A stretch of 64,000 nt of DNA from Pseudorhodoferax soli (GCF_003337555.1 NZ_QPJK01000015.1:62001-126000), one strand, 5' to 3'; numbered from the stretch's first letter, positions 18,446-27,429 are shown. Notes: generated by a model not told the origin, from the sequence alone. Numbers and translations are program-made.

Positions 18446-19654
18446 ATGTCCGCCCCGCCCGCCGCGCCCGCCTCCCCGCCCGACTTCTCCTTCCGCAGCA
18501 TCGCCATCCCCGCCTTCGGCCCCTCACTGCTGTTCGGCCTGGGCGAGGGCGCCATCCTGCCCATCATCCCGCTCATGGCGCGCGAGCTCGGCGGCTCCGT
18601 GCCCATGGCCGCGCTGATCGTCACGCTGATCGGCCTGGGTTCGCTGCTCTCCAACATCCCGGCTTCGCTGATCACCATGCGCTGGGGCGAGCGCGGCGCC
18701 ATCGTCGCCGCCGGGCTCTGGAGCGCCGTCGGCATGGCGCTGTGCGTGTTCACCGGCCACCTGGCGCTCTTCGCGCTGGGCTGCTTCATGGTGGGCATGT
18801 CGCAGGCGGTCTACAACCTCGCGCGCCAGAGCTACATGACGGAGGCCGTGCCCCTGCACTACCGTGCGCGCGCGCTGTCCACGCTGGGCGGCGTCATGCG
18901 CATCGGCATGTTCATCGGGCCGTTCCTCGGCGCGGCGGCCGTGCACGCCTTCGGCCTGCCGGGTGCCTTCGGTGTCGGCATCGCGGGGGTGCTGGCCGCA
19001 GCGGCGCTCGGCTCGCGCGTGCCCGACCTGCCAGTGCCCCCGCCGCCGCCCGGCCAGGCCGCGCCGGCGGCCACCAGCATCGCCTCCATGCTGCGCGACC
19101 ACCGCCGCACCTTCCTCACGCTGGGCCTGGGCGTCACGCTGCTGAGCGCCGTGCGCGCCTCGCGCCAGGTGGTGATCCCGCTGTGGGCCGACCACCTGAT
19201 GCTGGCGCCGGCCGTGGCCTCGCTGGTCTACGGCCTGGCCGGCGGCATCGACATGCTGGTCTTCTACCCGGCCGGCAAGCTCATGGACCTCAAGGGCCGG
19301 CGCTGGGTCGCGGTGCCGTCCATGGTCATCATGGGCCTGGGCATGCTGGCGATGCCCTTCACCGCGGGCTTCAACACGCTGCTGGTCGCGGCGCTGGCCA
19401 TCGGCTTCGGCAACGGCATCGGCTCGGGCCTGATCATGACGCTGGGCGCCGACCACTCCCCACGCCATGGCCGCGCGCACTTCCTCGGCGTGTGGCGGCT
19501 GATGGCCGACATCGGCTCCTCCAGCGGGCCGGCGCTGCTGTCCTTCCTGGCCGGTGCGCTGTCGCTGGGCTGGGGCATCGCCGCCATCGGCCTCGTGGCC
19601 TTCGCGGCGGCCGGCGTGCTGGCGCACTTCATTCCGGCGCGCGTGCCGCGCTGA
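18446..19654 (+). CDS. Major facilitator superfamily transporter
   Basis: A 402-residue protein with twelve predicted membrane segments in two halves joined by a proline-rich central loop (PVPPPPPGQAAPAATS). MFS features include the acidic/basic loop SLITMRWGERGAIVAAG between helices 2 and 3 and GKLMDLKGRRWVAVPSM at the equivalent place in the second half. It is monocistronic, 103 bases after the DUF1016 remnant, and ends ten bases from the convergent LysR gene. The family covers drug and metabolite efflux as well as uptake; direction and substrate are unknown. Confidence 0.88.
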   Translation: MSAPPAAPASPPDFSFRSIAIPAFGPSLLFGLGEGAILPIIPLMARELGGSVPMAALIVTLIGLGSLLSNIPASLITMRWGERGAIVAAGLWSAVGMALCVFTGHLALFALGCFMVGMSQAVYNLARQSYMTEAVPLHYRARALSTLGGVMRIGMFIGPFLGAAAVHAFGLPGAFGVGIAGVLAAAALGSRVPDLPVPPPPPGQAAPAATSIASMLRDHRRTFLTLGLGVTLLSAVRASRQVVIPLWADHLMLAPAVASLVYGLAGGIDMLVFYPAGKLMDLKGRRWVAVPSMVIMGLGMLAMPFTAGFNTLLVAALAIGFGNGIGSGLIMTLGADHSPRHGRAHFLGVWRLMADIGSSSGPALLSFLAGALSLGWGIAAIGLVAFAAAGVLAHFIPARVPR

Positions 19655-19664
19655 CGCCGCAGCG

Positions 19665-20549
19665 CTACGCCTGCTCGCGCAGCATCTGCGCGAAGGCCTG
19701 GGCCGCCGGCGACAGCGCGAGGCTGCGGCGCTGGTAGACGAAGAACTCGCGGTTCAGCGCCGGCGCGCGCAGCGCCAGGAAGCGGATGCCGAAGTTGGCC
19801 GCGAAGCTGCGCGCGTAGTCGGGCACCATGGCCACGCCGAGCCCGGCACCGACCAGCGCCAGCGCGGTCGTGAGGTAGCGCACCTCGGTGGCGGTCTGCA
19901 TCGACAGCGAGGCATCGTGCGCGTGCAGGCGCTCCTCCACGTAGCGGCTGAAGTCGCCCGAGTAGACGACCCAGCGCTCGCCCTGCAATTCGCGCCACTG
20001 CACGGCCTCGCGCGCCGCCAGCGCATGTGTGGCGGCGCAGACCAGGCGCATCGGCACGTGCATGAGGAAGCTGCGCGTCACGTCCTCGCCGGTGGCGCGT
20101 TCCGGGCCGATGCCCAGCTCCGCGTCGCCGCGGCGCACCGTGCCCACGATGTCGCCGGCCGAGCCGTCGACGATGCGCAGGCCCACCTGGGGATGCGCGC
20201 GCTCGAAGCGCGCCAGCACGCCCGCCACCCAGGTGCAGGCCATCAGCTGCGGTGCCACCACGCGCAGCACGCCGCTCTTGAGCGAGCGCAGGTCGCCCGC
20301 GCCTTCCTCGATCTGGCGCAGGTCGTCGAGCATGCGCCGCGCCAGTGGCAGCAGCTGCTGGCCGGCCTCGGTCAAGGTGACGGCGTTGCGCGTGCGGTCG
20401 AACAGCTTCACGCCGAGTTCGTCCTCCAGCTGCTGCACCAGCATGCTCACCGCCGACTGCGTGAGGTTCAGCTGCCGCGCAGCCAGCGTGAAGCTCGCGC
20501 TGCGCGCCACGACCGAGAACGCACGCATCTGGCGGAGGGTGAGGTTCAT
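19665..20549 (-). CDS. LysR-family transcriptional regulator
   Basis: A 294-residue regulator from the ATG at 20549 (MNLTLRQMRAFSVVARSASFTLAARQLNLTQSAVSMLVQQLEDELG), a textbook LysR winged helix-turn-helix. Residues about 90-290 form the co-inducer-binding domain (RVVAPQLMACTWVAGVLARF ... GAGLGVAMVPDY). The long open frame upstream to 21920 is antisense to the dadA-like gene and is not coding. It is divergent from the DadA-like operon, with 108 bases between start codons, so it probably activates that operon in response to an amino-acid-derived inducer. Confidence 0.92.
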   Translation of the reverse strand: MNLTLRQMRAFSVVARSASFTLAARQLNLTQSAVSMLVQQLEDELGVKLFDRTRNAVTLTEAGQQLLPLARRMLDDLRQIEEGAGDLRSLKSGVLRVVAPQLMACTWVAGVLARFERAHPQVGLRIVDGSAGDIVGTVRRGDAELGIGPERATGEDVTRSFLMHVPMRLVCAATHALAAREAVQWRELQGERWVVYSGDFSRYVEERLHAHDASLSMQTATEVRYLTTALALVGAGLGVAMVPDYARSFAANFGIRFLALRAPALNREFFVYQRRSLALSPAAQAFAQMLREQA

Positions 20550-20583
20550 GTGCGCACCATTGTGGCGCCGGGCGTGGCCATGG

Positions 20584-20598
20584 ATCAGAAAACCTGAT
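20584..20598. promoter_or_regulatory. Candidate LysR operator (T-N11-A dyad)
   Basis: ATCAGAAAACCTGAT has perfect 5-bp arms (ATCAG/CTGAT) around AAAAC. It contains the T-N11-A signature of LysR-type recognition sites, and it lies between the divergent lysR (20549) and dadA-like (20658) starts. The position suits an autoregulatory/activation site; binding is inferred. Confidence 0.5.
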
Positions 20599-20657
20599 GC
20601 GTCGATCAAGGGAATTCGTTGGCCTGATGGCCTGGCGCCCTCCACAATCCGCGCCCT

Positions 20658-21893
20658 ATGCATGTCGCCGTCATCGGGACCGGCATCGTCGGAAGCTGCA
20701 CGGCCGCCTGGCTGCAGCGCGACGGTCACCAGGTCACCTTCTTCGATCCGCTGGAACCTGGCGAAGCCTGTTCCTTCGGCAACGCGGGTTCGCTCTCGCC
20801 GAGCGCCTGCCTGCCGGTGGGCATGCCGGGCATGTGGAAGCGCGTGCCCAGCTGGCTGCTCGACCCGCTGGGGCCGCTCACGGTGCGCTGGCGCCATGCG
20901 CCCGTGGTCCTGCCCTGGCTGGTGCGCATGCTGCGGCATTCCTCGCGCGAGGAGGTGACGCGCATCGCCACCGCACTGCGCAGCCTGCTCGTGCCCATCT
21001 TCGACTGCTACGGCCCGCTGCTGCAGGACGCCCAGGCCACCGATCTGGTGCGCCGCAGCGGCTGCCTCTACGTCTATTCCTCGCGCGAGAAGGCCGCGCA
21101 GTGGGCCTGGGGCATGGGTCTGCGCCGCTCGCTGGGCGTGCAGATGCGCGACGTGGAACGGGACGAACTCGAGCAGCTGGAGCCCGACCTCAAGGGGCGC
21201 TTTCGCTTCGGGATCCTGGCGCCCGAGAACGGTTCCACGACCGACCCCTCGGCCCTGGTCAAGGCGCTGCACGCGCACTGCATGGCGCGCGGCGCGGTGC
21301 ACCTGCGCAAACGCGTGGCCGGCTTCGAGCGGCAGGGCCGCCGGGTCACCGGCGTACGCACCGACGAAGGCGCCAGCCTGCCCGTCGATGGCGTGGTGGT
21401 GGCCGCGGGGGCCTGGTCGGGCCGGCTCGCGGCGCAGCTGGGCTCGCGCGTGCCACTGGAAACGCAGCGCGGCTACCACGTCACCGTGCGCAGCTCCAAC
21501 CTGCAGCTGCGCCACACCGTCATGGCCGTGGAGAACAACCTCATGGTCAACCCCATGGCCATGGGCCTGCGGCTGGCCGGCACGGTGGAGTTCGCCGGCC
21601 TCAAGGCACCACCGCGCTACGAGCGTGCCCAGGCGCTCCTGCGGCTGGGCCAGCAGCTGTTCCCGCACCTGGACACCAGCGAGACAACGCAGTGGATGGG
21701 CCACCGGCCCTGCCTGCCCGACAGCCTGCCCGTGGTGGGCCGCGCGCGCAGTGCCGACAACGCCTGGCTGGCCTTCGGCCATGGGCACATGGGCATGTGC
21801 ATGGGGGCGAGCACGGGGCGCGAGGTGGCGCACCTCGTGGCGGGGCGGCCCACGCAGGTCAACCTCGCGCCGTTCCGGCCCGATCGGTTCTGA
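20658..21893 (+). CDS. FAD-dependent D-amino-acid dehydrogenase-like oxidoreductase
   Basis: A 411-residue DAO-family flavoprotein. The N-terminal FAD motif is VAVIGTGIVGSCTAAWLQRDGHQVTFFD, followed by the DadA-type CSFGNAGSLSPSACLPVGMPGM, GVVVAAGAWSGRLAAQLG, and the C-terminal GHGHMGMCMGASTG that binds the flavin. Such enzymes oxidise D-amino or imino acids to 2-imino acids, passing electrons to quinones. RidA, encoded three genes downstream, would hydrolyse the imine to a keto acid and ammonia. It is the first gene of the LysR-controlled operon; the exact substrate is unknown. Confidence 0.9.
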   Translation: MHVAVIGTGIVGSCTAAWLQRDGHQVTFFDPLEPGEACSFGNAGSLSPSACLPVGMPGMWKRVPSWLLDPLGPLTVRWRHAPVVLPWLVRMLRHSSREEVTRIATALRSLLVPIFDCYGPLLQDAQATDLVRRSGCLYVYSSREKAAQWAWGMGLRRSLGVQMRDVERDELEQLEPDLKGRFRFGILAPENGSTTDPSALVKALHAHCMARGAVHLRKRVAGFERQGRRVTGVRTDEGASLPVDGVVVAAGAWSGRLAAQLGSRVPLETQRGYHVTVRSSNLQLRHTVMAVENNLMVNPMAMGLRLAGTVEFAGLKAPPRYERAQALLRLGQQLFPHLDTSETTQWMGHRPCLPDSLPVVGRARSADNAWLAFGHGHMGMCMGASTGREVAHLVAGRPTQVNLAPFRPDRF

Positions 21894-21894
21894 C

Positions 21895-23895
21895 ATGCAG
21901 GACATCGCACTGGTCTGCACCGCAGGCTTCGCCGACGTGCTGACGCTGGCGCGGCAGAACCGCAGCGATCCCTACGCGCTGCACGTGCCCGCCTCGCCCT
22001 GGCCACAGCTGCTGCCGGCCGCCTGGCGCATCGAAGCGCGCGGGCGCATGGACGCCACCGGCGCCGAGGTCGAGCCACTGGACCTGGCCGGCGTGCTCGA
22101 CGCGCTGACCGCACTGCCGCGCCCGCCCGCCGGCATCGCGGTCTGCCTGCTGTTCGCCCACCGCAACCCGGCGCATGAGCGCGCCCTGGCGCAACGCATC
22201 GCGGCCCTGTGGCCGGGCATGCCCGTGGCCTGCTCGCACGCCGTGCTGCCGCAGGACGGCGAGTACGAGCGCACCTTGGCGACCGTGCAGGCGCTGGGCC
22301 TGGATGCGCCGGCGTCGGCCGCAGAGCCCGCGCGCGCGTGCGGCCTGCCGCAGCAGCTGGAGGCGCTGGCCGACCGCATGCAGCAGCGCCTGGTGGCCGA
22401 GGCCGTCTCCAGCGTGGTGCGCGAGGCCATGGACTGCGCCGCTGCCGTGTTCCTGCCGGACGGCCGGCTCGTCGCCCAGGCGCGCACGCTGCCGCTGCTG
22501 CTGGGCAGCCTGTCGCCAGCCGTGGCCGGGCTGCTCGCGCTCTACCCCGCCGCCAGCATGGCCGAGGGCGACGGCTACCTGCTCAACGACCCCTGGCATG
22601 GCGGCACGCACCTGCCCGACCTCACGCTGGTGCGCCCGGTCTGCGTGGACGGCCGCACGGTGGCGCTCGTGGCCTGCGTGCTGCACCACCAGGACGTGGG
22701 CGGCATCGCGCCCGGCTCGGTGCCCACGCACGCGAGCAGCATCCAGCAGGAAGGCCTGCGCATCCCGCCCACGCCGCTGGTCCGCGCCGGCCAGATCGAC
22801 ACCGCGCTGCTGCGCCTGCTGCGTGCCAACAGCCGCATGCCCGACAACCTGCAGGGCGACCTGGCCGCGCAATGGGCCTGCCTTGCGCAGGGCGCGCAGG
22901 AACTCGCCGACCTGTGGCAGCGCACGCCCGGTGCGGCCGCGCACTGCGTTGCCGCGCTGGCCGCCTCGGAAGCCGCGGCCCGCGCCGCACTGGCGGCCGC
23001 ACCCGACGGCGACTACGCCTTCGAGGACGCGCTGGACGGCGATGGCATCACGGCCGCGCCCGTGCGCGTGGCGGTGTGCATCCGCAAGCGCGGCGATGCG
23101 GCCGAACTCGACCTCACCGGCTGCGCCGACCAGACCCAGGGGCCCGTGAACGCCGCGCGTGGCGCCGTGCAGGCCGCGGTGGCCTACTTCGCGCGCATGC
23201 TCGCGCCGCAGGCCGCACCGAACGACGGCAGCCTGGCCCCGCTCACGCTGCGCACGCGGCCCGGCAGCATCGTCGACCCGGCCTTTCCGGCCTCTGTCAA
23301 CGCGCGCACCAACCTCGTCAAGCTGCTGGCCAACGCGCTGCTGGGTGCCTGGGCGCAGGCCCTGCCGGCGCGCATGCCGGCGCCCAATGCCGGCGAGGCC
23401 GTGGTGCTCTCGCTGGGCGGCACGCGGCCCGATGGCACGCCCTGGCTGCTGACCGAGATCATCGCCTCGGCGGCCGGTGGCGCGCCCACGGGGCCGGGCG
23501 GCTCGGGCGTGTCCACCGATGTGGGCAACGCGCGCAGCACGCCGGCCGAGGCCATCGAGGCCCAGGCGCCGCTGCGCGTGGAGCGCGTGGCCGTGCGCGC
23601 GGGCTCGGGCGGCGCGGGCCGCCACTGCGGCGGCGACGGCGTGGTGCGCGTCTACCGCCTGCTGCACGGCAGCGGCAGCATCTCCTACCGCGGCGAACGC
23701 CACGGCATCGCGCCCCAGGGCGCGGCCGGCGGCCTGCCGGGCGCCTGCGCCGCGGCGCGCATCGAACGCGCCGACGGGCGCGTCGAGCCCCTGCCCGCCA
23801 AGGCCCGTGCGCAGTGGCAGGCCGGCGACCGGCTCGTCATCGAGACCGCAGGCGGCGGCGGCTGGGGACAGCCCCCGGCACAGGCCAGCGCATGA
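21895..23895 (+). CDS. HyuB-type hydantoinase/oxoprolinase with a partial HyuA N-domain
   Basis: A 666-residue protein starting one base after the previous stop. Residues about 1-140 align by eye with the middle and end of the HyuA N-terminal domain (CTAGFADVLTLARQNRSDPY, IAVCLLFAHRNPAHERALAQ, VLPQDGEYERTLATV). From about 155 to the end is a complete HyuB domain (NDPWHGGTHLPDL, HHQDVGG, a GDLAAQ-like block, VNARTNLVKLLANALLG). The ATP-binding core of HyuA and its N-terminal phosphate loop are absent, and no separate hyuA lies in the window. HyuA/HyuB normally cooperate in ATP-dependent opening of hydantoin or 5-oxoproline rings, so this fusion either needs a distant partner or does something different. 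Confidence 0.85.
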   Translation: MQDIALVCTAGFADVLTLARQNRSDPYALHVPASPWPQLLPAAWRIEARGRMDATGAEVEPLDLAGVLDALTALPRPPAGIAVCLLFAHRNPAHERALAQRIAALWPGMPVACSHAVLPQDGEYERTLATVQALGLDAPASAAEPARACGLPQQLEALADRMQQRLVAEAVSSVVREAMDCAAAVFLPDGRLVAQARTLPLLLGSLSPAVAGLLALYPAASMAEGDGYLLNDPWHGGTHLPDLTLVRPVCVDGRTVALVACVLHHQDVGGIAPGSVPTHASSIQQEGLRIPPTPLVRAGQIDTALLRLLRANSRMPDNLQGDLAAQWACLAQGAQELADLWQRTPGAAAHCVAALAASEAAARAALAAAPDGDYAFEDALDGDGITAAPVRVAVCIRKRGDAAELDLTGCADQTQGPVNAARGAVQAAVAYFARMLAPQAAPNDGSLAPLTLRTRPGSIVDPAFPASVNARTNLVKLLANALLGAWAQALPARMPAPNAGEAVVLSLGGTRPDGTPWLLTEIIASAAGGAPTGPGGSGVSTDVGNARSTPAEAIEAQAPLRVERVAVRAGSGGAGRHCGGDGVVRVYRLLHGSGSISYRGERHGIAPQGAAGGLPGACAAARIERADGRVEPLPAKARAQWQAGDRLVIETAGGGGWGQPPAQASA

Positions 23896-23969
23896 GGCCA
23901 CCGCATGCCGCCCGCCCTGCACGGTTCCTGCTTGGCCGCCCTGATCCCTTTCCATCTCCGGAGTGCTCC

Positions 23970-24953
23970 ATGACCCAGCCCATCTCCCGCCGCCAGTCCC
24001 TGCGCCGCCTTGGCGCCGGCACCGCCCTGGCCGCTGCACCGCTGCTCGCCCAGGCCCAGGGCGGCAAGACCATGCGCATCGTCGTGCCGTTCCCCCCCGG
24101 CGGCAGCACCGACCTGCTGGCGCGCCGCATCGGCGAGAAGCTGTCGGTCGCGCTCGGCCACACCGTCATCGTGGAGAACCGCGCCGGCGCCGGCGGCACG
24201 GTGGGCGCCGACTACGTGGCCAAGTCCGCGCCCGACGGCATGACGCTGCTGATGGGCGTGACGGGCAGCAACGCGATCGCGCAGGCGCTGTACCCCAAGC
24301 TGCCCTACGACGTGCTGCGCGACTTCGCGCCCGTGTCCATGGTCGTGAGCTCGCCGCTGGTGGTCACCGTCAACCCTGCGGTCAAGGCCGACACCATCGC
24401 CGGGTTCATCGCGCTGGCCAAGGCCAGGCCGGGCTCCATCAGCTATGGCTCGGCCGGCAACGGCACTTCCATGCACCTGACGGGCGAGATGTTCAAGCAG
24501 GCCACGCGGACCTCGATGGTGCACATCCCCTACCGCGGCAGCGCGGGCATGCTGCAGGACCTCATGGGCGGGCAGATCGAGGCGACGTTCGGCGACCTGC
24601 TGGTGGTGATGCCGCAGCTCGAAGCCGGCAAGCTGCGCGCGCTGGCCGTGACCTCGAAGCAGCGCCACCCCATGCTGCCCAAGGTGCCGACACTGGCCGA
24701 GAGCGGCTACCCGGGCTTCGAGGCGCTGTCCTGGCAGGGCCTGTTCGCGCCGGCCGCCACGCCGCCGGATCTGGTGGCCCGCATCAGCGCCGAGGTCAAC
24801 AAGGCCGTCAGGACGCCGGAGATCGCCGACTTCTTCGCCGCGCGCGGTTTCCTGATCGAGGGCACGACGCCGGCCGCCTTCAAGAGCCTGATCGAGGCCG
24901 ACGTGAAGAAGTGGTCGGCCATCGTCAAGGTGTCCGGGGCCAAGGCCGACTGA
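23970..24953 (+). CDS. Bug/TctC-family tripartite tricarboxylate-type binding protein
   Basis: A 327-residue periplasmic receptor. The leader MTQPISRRQSLRRLGAGTAL carries twin arginines and ends at AQAQG. The mature protein shows the Bug signature blocks: RIVVPFPPGGSTDLLARRIGEKL, IVENRAGAGGTVGADYVAKSAPDG, YGSAGNGTSMHLTGEMF, IPYRGSAGMLQDLMGGQIEATF and VPTLAESGYPGFEALSW. CCGGAG precedes the ATG. Bug receptors are greatly expanded in Burkholderiales and bind organic acids or cyclic amides. No TctAB membrane genes are nearby, so it may use a distant transporter or act as a sensor. It likely binds the operon's substrate. Confidence 0.92.
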   Translation: MTQPISRRQSLRRLGAGTALAAAPLLAQAQGGKTMRIVVPFPPGGSTDLLARRIGEKLSVALGHTVIVENRAGAGGTVGADYVAKSAPDGMTLLMGVTGSNAIAQALYPKLPYDVLRDFAPVSMVVSSPLVVTVNPAVKADTIAGFIALAKARPGSISYGSAGNGTSMHLTGEMFKQATRTSMVHIPYRGSAGMLQDLMGGQIEATFGDLLVVMPQLEAGKLRALAVTSKQRHPMLPKVPTLAESGYPGFEALSWQGLFAPAATPPDLVARISAEVNKAVRTPEIADFFAARGFLIEGTTPAAFKSLIEADVKKWSAIVKVSGAKAD

Positions 24954-25342
24954 TGGAAGGGCCGATCGAACGCATCGGCGCGGTGGTGCGCGCCGGCCAG
25001 CGCCAGCCGATCTCGGCCGCCGTGGCCTGGGACCGGCTGGTGTTCGTCTCCGGCCAGGTGCCGATGACGCCGGCCGGCCCGGCCGCGCCCGACATCGCAG
25101 GCCAGACGCACGCCACGCTGGACGCCATCGAACGCATCCTGCGCGACGCGGGCTGCACGCTGGAGGACGTGGTCAAGACCACCGTCTGGCTGACCGACGC
25201 GGCGGACTATCCCGCCTTCAACGCGGCCTACGCCGAACGTTTTCCGGCCGACCAGGCGCCTGCACGCTCCACCGTGATCGCCGGGCTCATCGCACCCGTG
25301 AAGGTGGAGATCGAGGCCGTCGCCGTGCGGCCTGCGGCTTAG
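24953..25342 (+). CDS. RidA-family enamine/imine deaminase
   Basis: A 129-residue trimer-forming protein of the YjgF/YER057c/UK114 (RidA) family. Blocks include LVFVSGQVPMTP, a helix ATLDAIERILRDAGCTLEDVVKTTVWLTD and the ligand-site arginine in APARSTVIAGL. RidA hydrolyses reactive 2-imino acids to keto acids and ammonia, which fits its place after the DadA-like oxidase. The start codon shares a base with the stop of the Bug receptor gene (TGATG), indicating coupled translation. It is the last gene of the operon and converges on a hydrolase gene 32 bases away. Confidence 0.92.
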   Translation: MEGPIERIGAVVRAGQRQPISAAVAWDRLVFVSGQVPMTPAGPAAPDIAGQTHATLDAIERILRDAGCTLEDVVKTTVWLTDAADYPAFNAAYAERFPADQAPARSTVIAGLIAPVKVEIEAVAVRPAA

Positions 25343-25374
25343 AACGTGTTCACGGTCTATCCGGGGTCGCGTTC

Positions 25375-26049
25375 CTAGAGCCGCCAGGCCTGGGCCCAGG
25401 CCCACACGCCGTCCAGCAGTTCTTCCATCACGTCGCCGTCGCTGCGCCCGCTGCGCCCCAGCACCTGGAATCCATGGTCGGCTTCGGCGATGCCGAGGTG
25501 CGTGGCGATGCCGCCCAGCCGCTGGGCCGTCTCGGCATAAGGCCCCGGTTCGGCCAGCGCATCGCGCGTGCCGCGGACGAACAGCATGGGCAGATCGATG
25601 TCCGCCAGGTGGGCGGCACGCTCCACACCGGGCCGGCCCGCCGGGTGCAGCGGAAAACCCAGGAAGATCAGGCCCTGCACGCCGGACAGCGGCAGGGTGG
25701 CCTGGGCTTGGGAGGTCATGCGCCCGCCGAAGGATTTGCCGCCCGCCAGCAGGGTGCGCCCGGGCCAGCGGGCCTGCGCCCAAGCCACCGCGGCACGCAC
25801 GGTGGCGTGCGCGACAGGGGCTGCGTCCACGCGGCGCGAGCCGGCCTGCATGTATGGGAACTGGTAGCGCAGGCAGGCGATGCGGCGCTCGGCCAGCCCC
25901 TGGGCGACCGCCGCCATGAAGGGATGCGCCATGCCGGCACCCGCGCCATGGGCGAACACATAGGCAGCCTCGGCGTCGTCGGGCGTGCTGGCCACCGCAT
26001 CGACGCTGTGGCCCAGCGCGGTGGTCAGCGACAGGGCCTGCGTCTGCAC
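25375..26049 (-). CDS. KANL3/Tex30-like alpha/beta hydrolase
   Basis: A 224-residue cytoplasmic protein of the small alpha/beta-hydrolase family that includes human TEX30 and KANL3. Visible elements are the oxyanion region FAHGAGAGMAHPFM, the nucleophile elbow GGKSFGGRM with its serine, the acid-containing strand LFVRGTRDALAEP and the histidine in ADHGF. No signal peptide is present. The role of bacterial members is not established. It follows the M20 peptidase gene on the same strand after 15 bases and may be co-transcribed with it. Confidence 0.82.
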   Translation of the reverse strand: MQTQALSLTTALGHSVDAVASTPDDAEAAYVFAHGAGAGMAHPFMAAVAQGLAERRIACLRYQFPYMQAGSRRVDAAPVAHATVRAAVAWAQARWPGRTLLAGGKSFGGRMTSQAQATLPLSGVQGLIFLGFPLHPAGRPGVERAAHLADIDLPMLFVRGTRDALAEPGPYAETAQRLGGIATHLGIAEADHGFQVLGRSGRSDGDVMEELLDGVWAWAQAWRL

Positions 26050-26064
26050 GCGCCAGCCCTGTGC

Positions 26065-27429
26065 CTACCAGCCCACCTGGCCGCGGCCCGTGTCCATGAC
26101 CATGCGCGCGGCCAGGTACAGCCGCGGCGCCACGTTGGACACCAGCACGTACTCGTCGTCGTTGGAGTGCGCGCCGAAGCCGCGCAGGCCGAAGCTCTCC
26201 AGCACGCCGCCGCGCGGACGCAGGCCGGCGAAGGCGGCGTCAGTGCCGCCGCCGGTGGCGCGCTCGCGGATCTCCAGCGGCATGCCCAGGCCGCCATACA
26301 GGCCGGTGGCGTGCTGCGCCAGCGCGCGCGAGGCCGCGTTGGAAACGAAGGCCGGACGGCTGCGGTAGAAGCTCAGGTCGATCTTGGTGTCGGGGATGAG
26401 CTTGTCCTCGATCGACTTCTTCAGCGAGGCCTCCATCAGGTCCAGGTCGGCGTTGGTCAGCGAGCGCACGTCGGCGATCGCCGTGGCCTCGGCCGGGATC
26501 ACGTTGCGCGAGTTGCCCGCGTTGGCCACGGTCCAGTTGATCTGCAGGCCCTTGGCCGGGTCGCCGAACTGGCGGCTCTTGAGCATCTGGTGCGACAGCT
26601 CGTACAGGGCGTTGCGGCCCTGCTCCGGCGCCGCGCCCGCATGGCTGGCCTTGCCGGTCACCTTCATCTCCACGATGGCGATGCTGCTCGTGGCCAGGCG
26701 CACCATGTCGCCGCCCTGGGCCGTGGCACTGCCGCCGCCTTCGAACGAGAACACGGCGTCGTAGGCGCCGCCCAGTTCCGTGAGGAACGGGCCAGAGCCG
26801 GGCGAGCCCACTTCTTCGTCGCCGTTGATCAGCACGCCGAGCTCGGCATAGTCGTTGAAGCCGTTGCGGGCCAGCATCTCGACGACGTGCAGGATCAGCG
26901 CCACCCCCTGCTTGTCGTCGGCGATGCCCAGGCCGTAGGCACGGTCGCCGTCGATGCGGAAGGGCTGCTTGGCGCCCATGCCGCGCGGGTAGACCGTGTC
27001 CATGTGGGCGATCAGCAGCACCTTCTTGGCGCCGCGGCCCTTGCGGGTCGCGTAGACCATGCTGCCGAGTTCCGCGCCCTTGAGCTGCGGGTGGAAGCCG
27101 GGTGCGCGCGTGGGCTTGATCTCCACCTGCATGCCGGCCTTGCGCAGCCGCTCGGCCACGGTGTCGCCGAGCTTGCGCAGGCCCTCGAGGTCGCGGCTGC
27201 CGGACTCGATGCCGACCAGGGTCTCCAGCGTCTTGAGGTAGGGGCCGACATCGGCCTGCGCCTGCTCACGCAGCTTGGCGTCGACCGGCACGGCCGCTGC
27301 TGCGGGCGCGGCGGCCGGCTTGGACGCTGCCGCCTGCGACGGGGGCATCGGCGCGCAGGCGCCGAGCAGCAGCGCGGACGCCAGGGCGCCGGCCAGCAGG
27401 GACGGGCGGCGGGCAAGGGCAAATGACAT
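26065..27429 (-). CDS. M20-family metallopeptidase (glutamate carboxypeptidase-like lipoprotein)
   Basis: A 454-residue protein starting at 27429 behind AGGAG. The N-terminal lipoprotein signal ends in the lipobox LLGAC (Cys25), so it is anchored to the membrane on the periplasmic side. The di-zinc site is seen in order: His in LIAHMDT, bridging Asp in GIADDKQG, the catalytic/ligand Glu pair in NGDEEVGSPGS, and the C-terminal His in GAHSNDDE. The dimerisation lid lies between (KASHAGAAPEQGRNALYEL). It resembles CPG2, which removes C-terminal glutamate from folate and peptides. An Ala/Pro-rich linker follows the lipobox. Actual peptide specificity is not determined. Confidence 0.9.
   Translation of the reverse strand: MSFALARRPSLLAGALASALLLGACAPMPPSQAAASKPAAAPAAAAVPVDAKLREQAQADVGPYLKTLETLVGIESGSRDLEGLRKLGDTVAERLRKAGMQVEIKPTRAPGFHPQLKGAELGSMVYATRKGRGAKKVLLIAHMDTVYPRGMGAKQPFRIDGDRAYGLGIADDKQGVALILHVVEMLARNGFNDYAELGVLINGDEEVGSPGSGPFLTELGGAYDAVFSFEGGGSATAQGGDMVRLATSSIAIVEMKVTGKASHAGAAPEQGRNALYELSHQMLKSRQFGDPAKGLQINWTVANAGNSRNVIPAEATAIADVRSLTNADLDLMEASLKKSIEDKLIPDTKIDLSFYRSRPAFVSNAASRALAQHATGLYGGLGMPLEIRERATGGGTDAAFAGLRPRGGVLESFGLRGFGAHSNDDEYVLVSNVAPRLYLAARMVMDTGRGQVGW

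Noticed and set aside
20550-21920. Open frame on the minus strand extending the LysR protein to 751 residues
   Set aside because: The extra N-terminal part is antisense to the dadA-like gene and has low-complexity His/Arg/Gly-rich composition. The LysR start at 20549 is unambiguous.
21859-24039. 726-codon minus-strand frame opposite the HyuB gene
   Set aside because: It is a shadow of high-GC codon bias; composition is Gly/Arg/His-rich with no domain, while the plus strand carries a clear HyuB.
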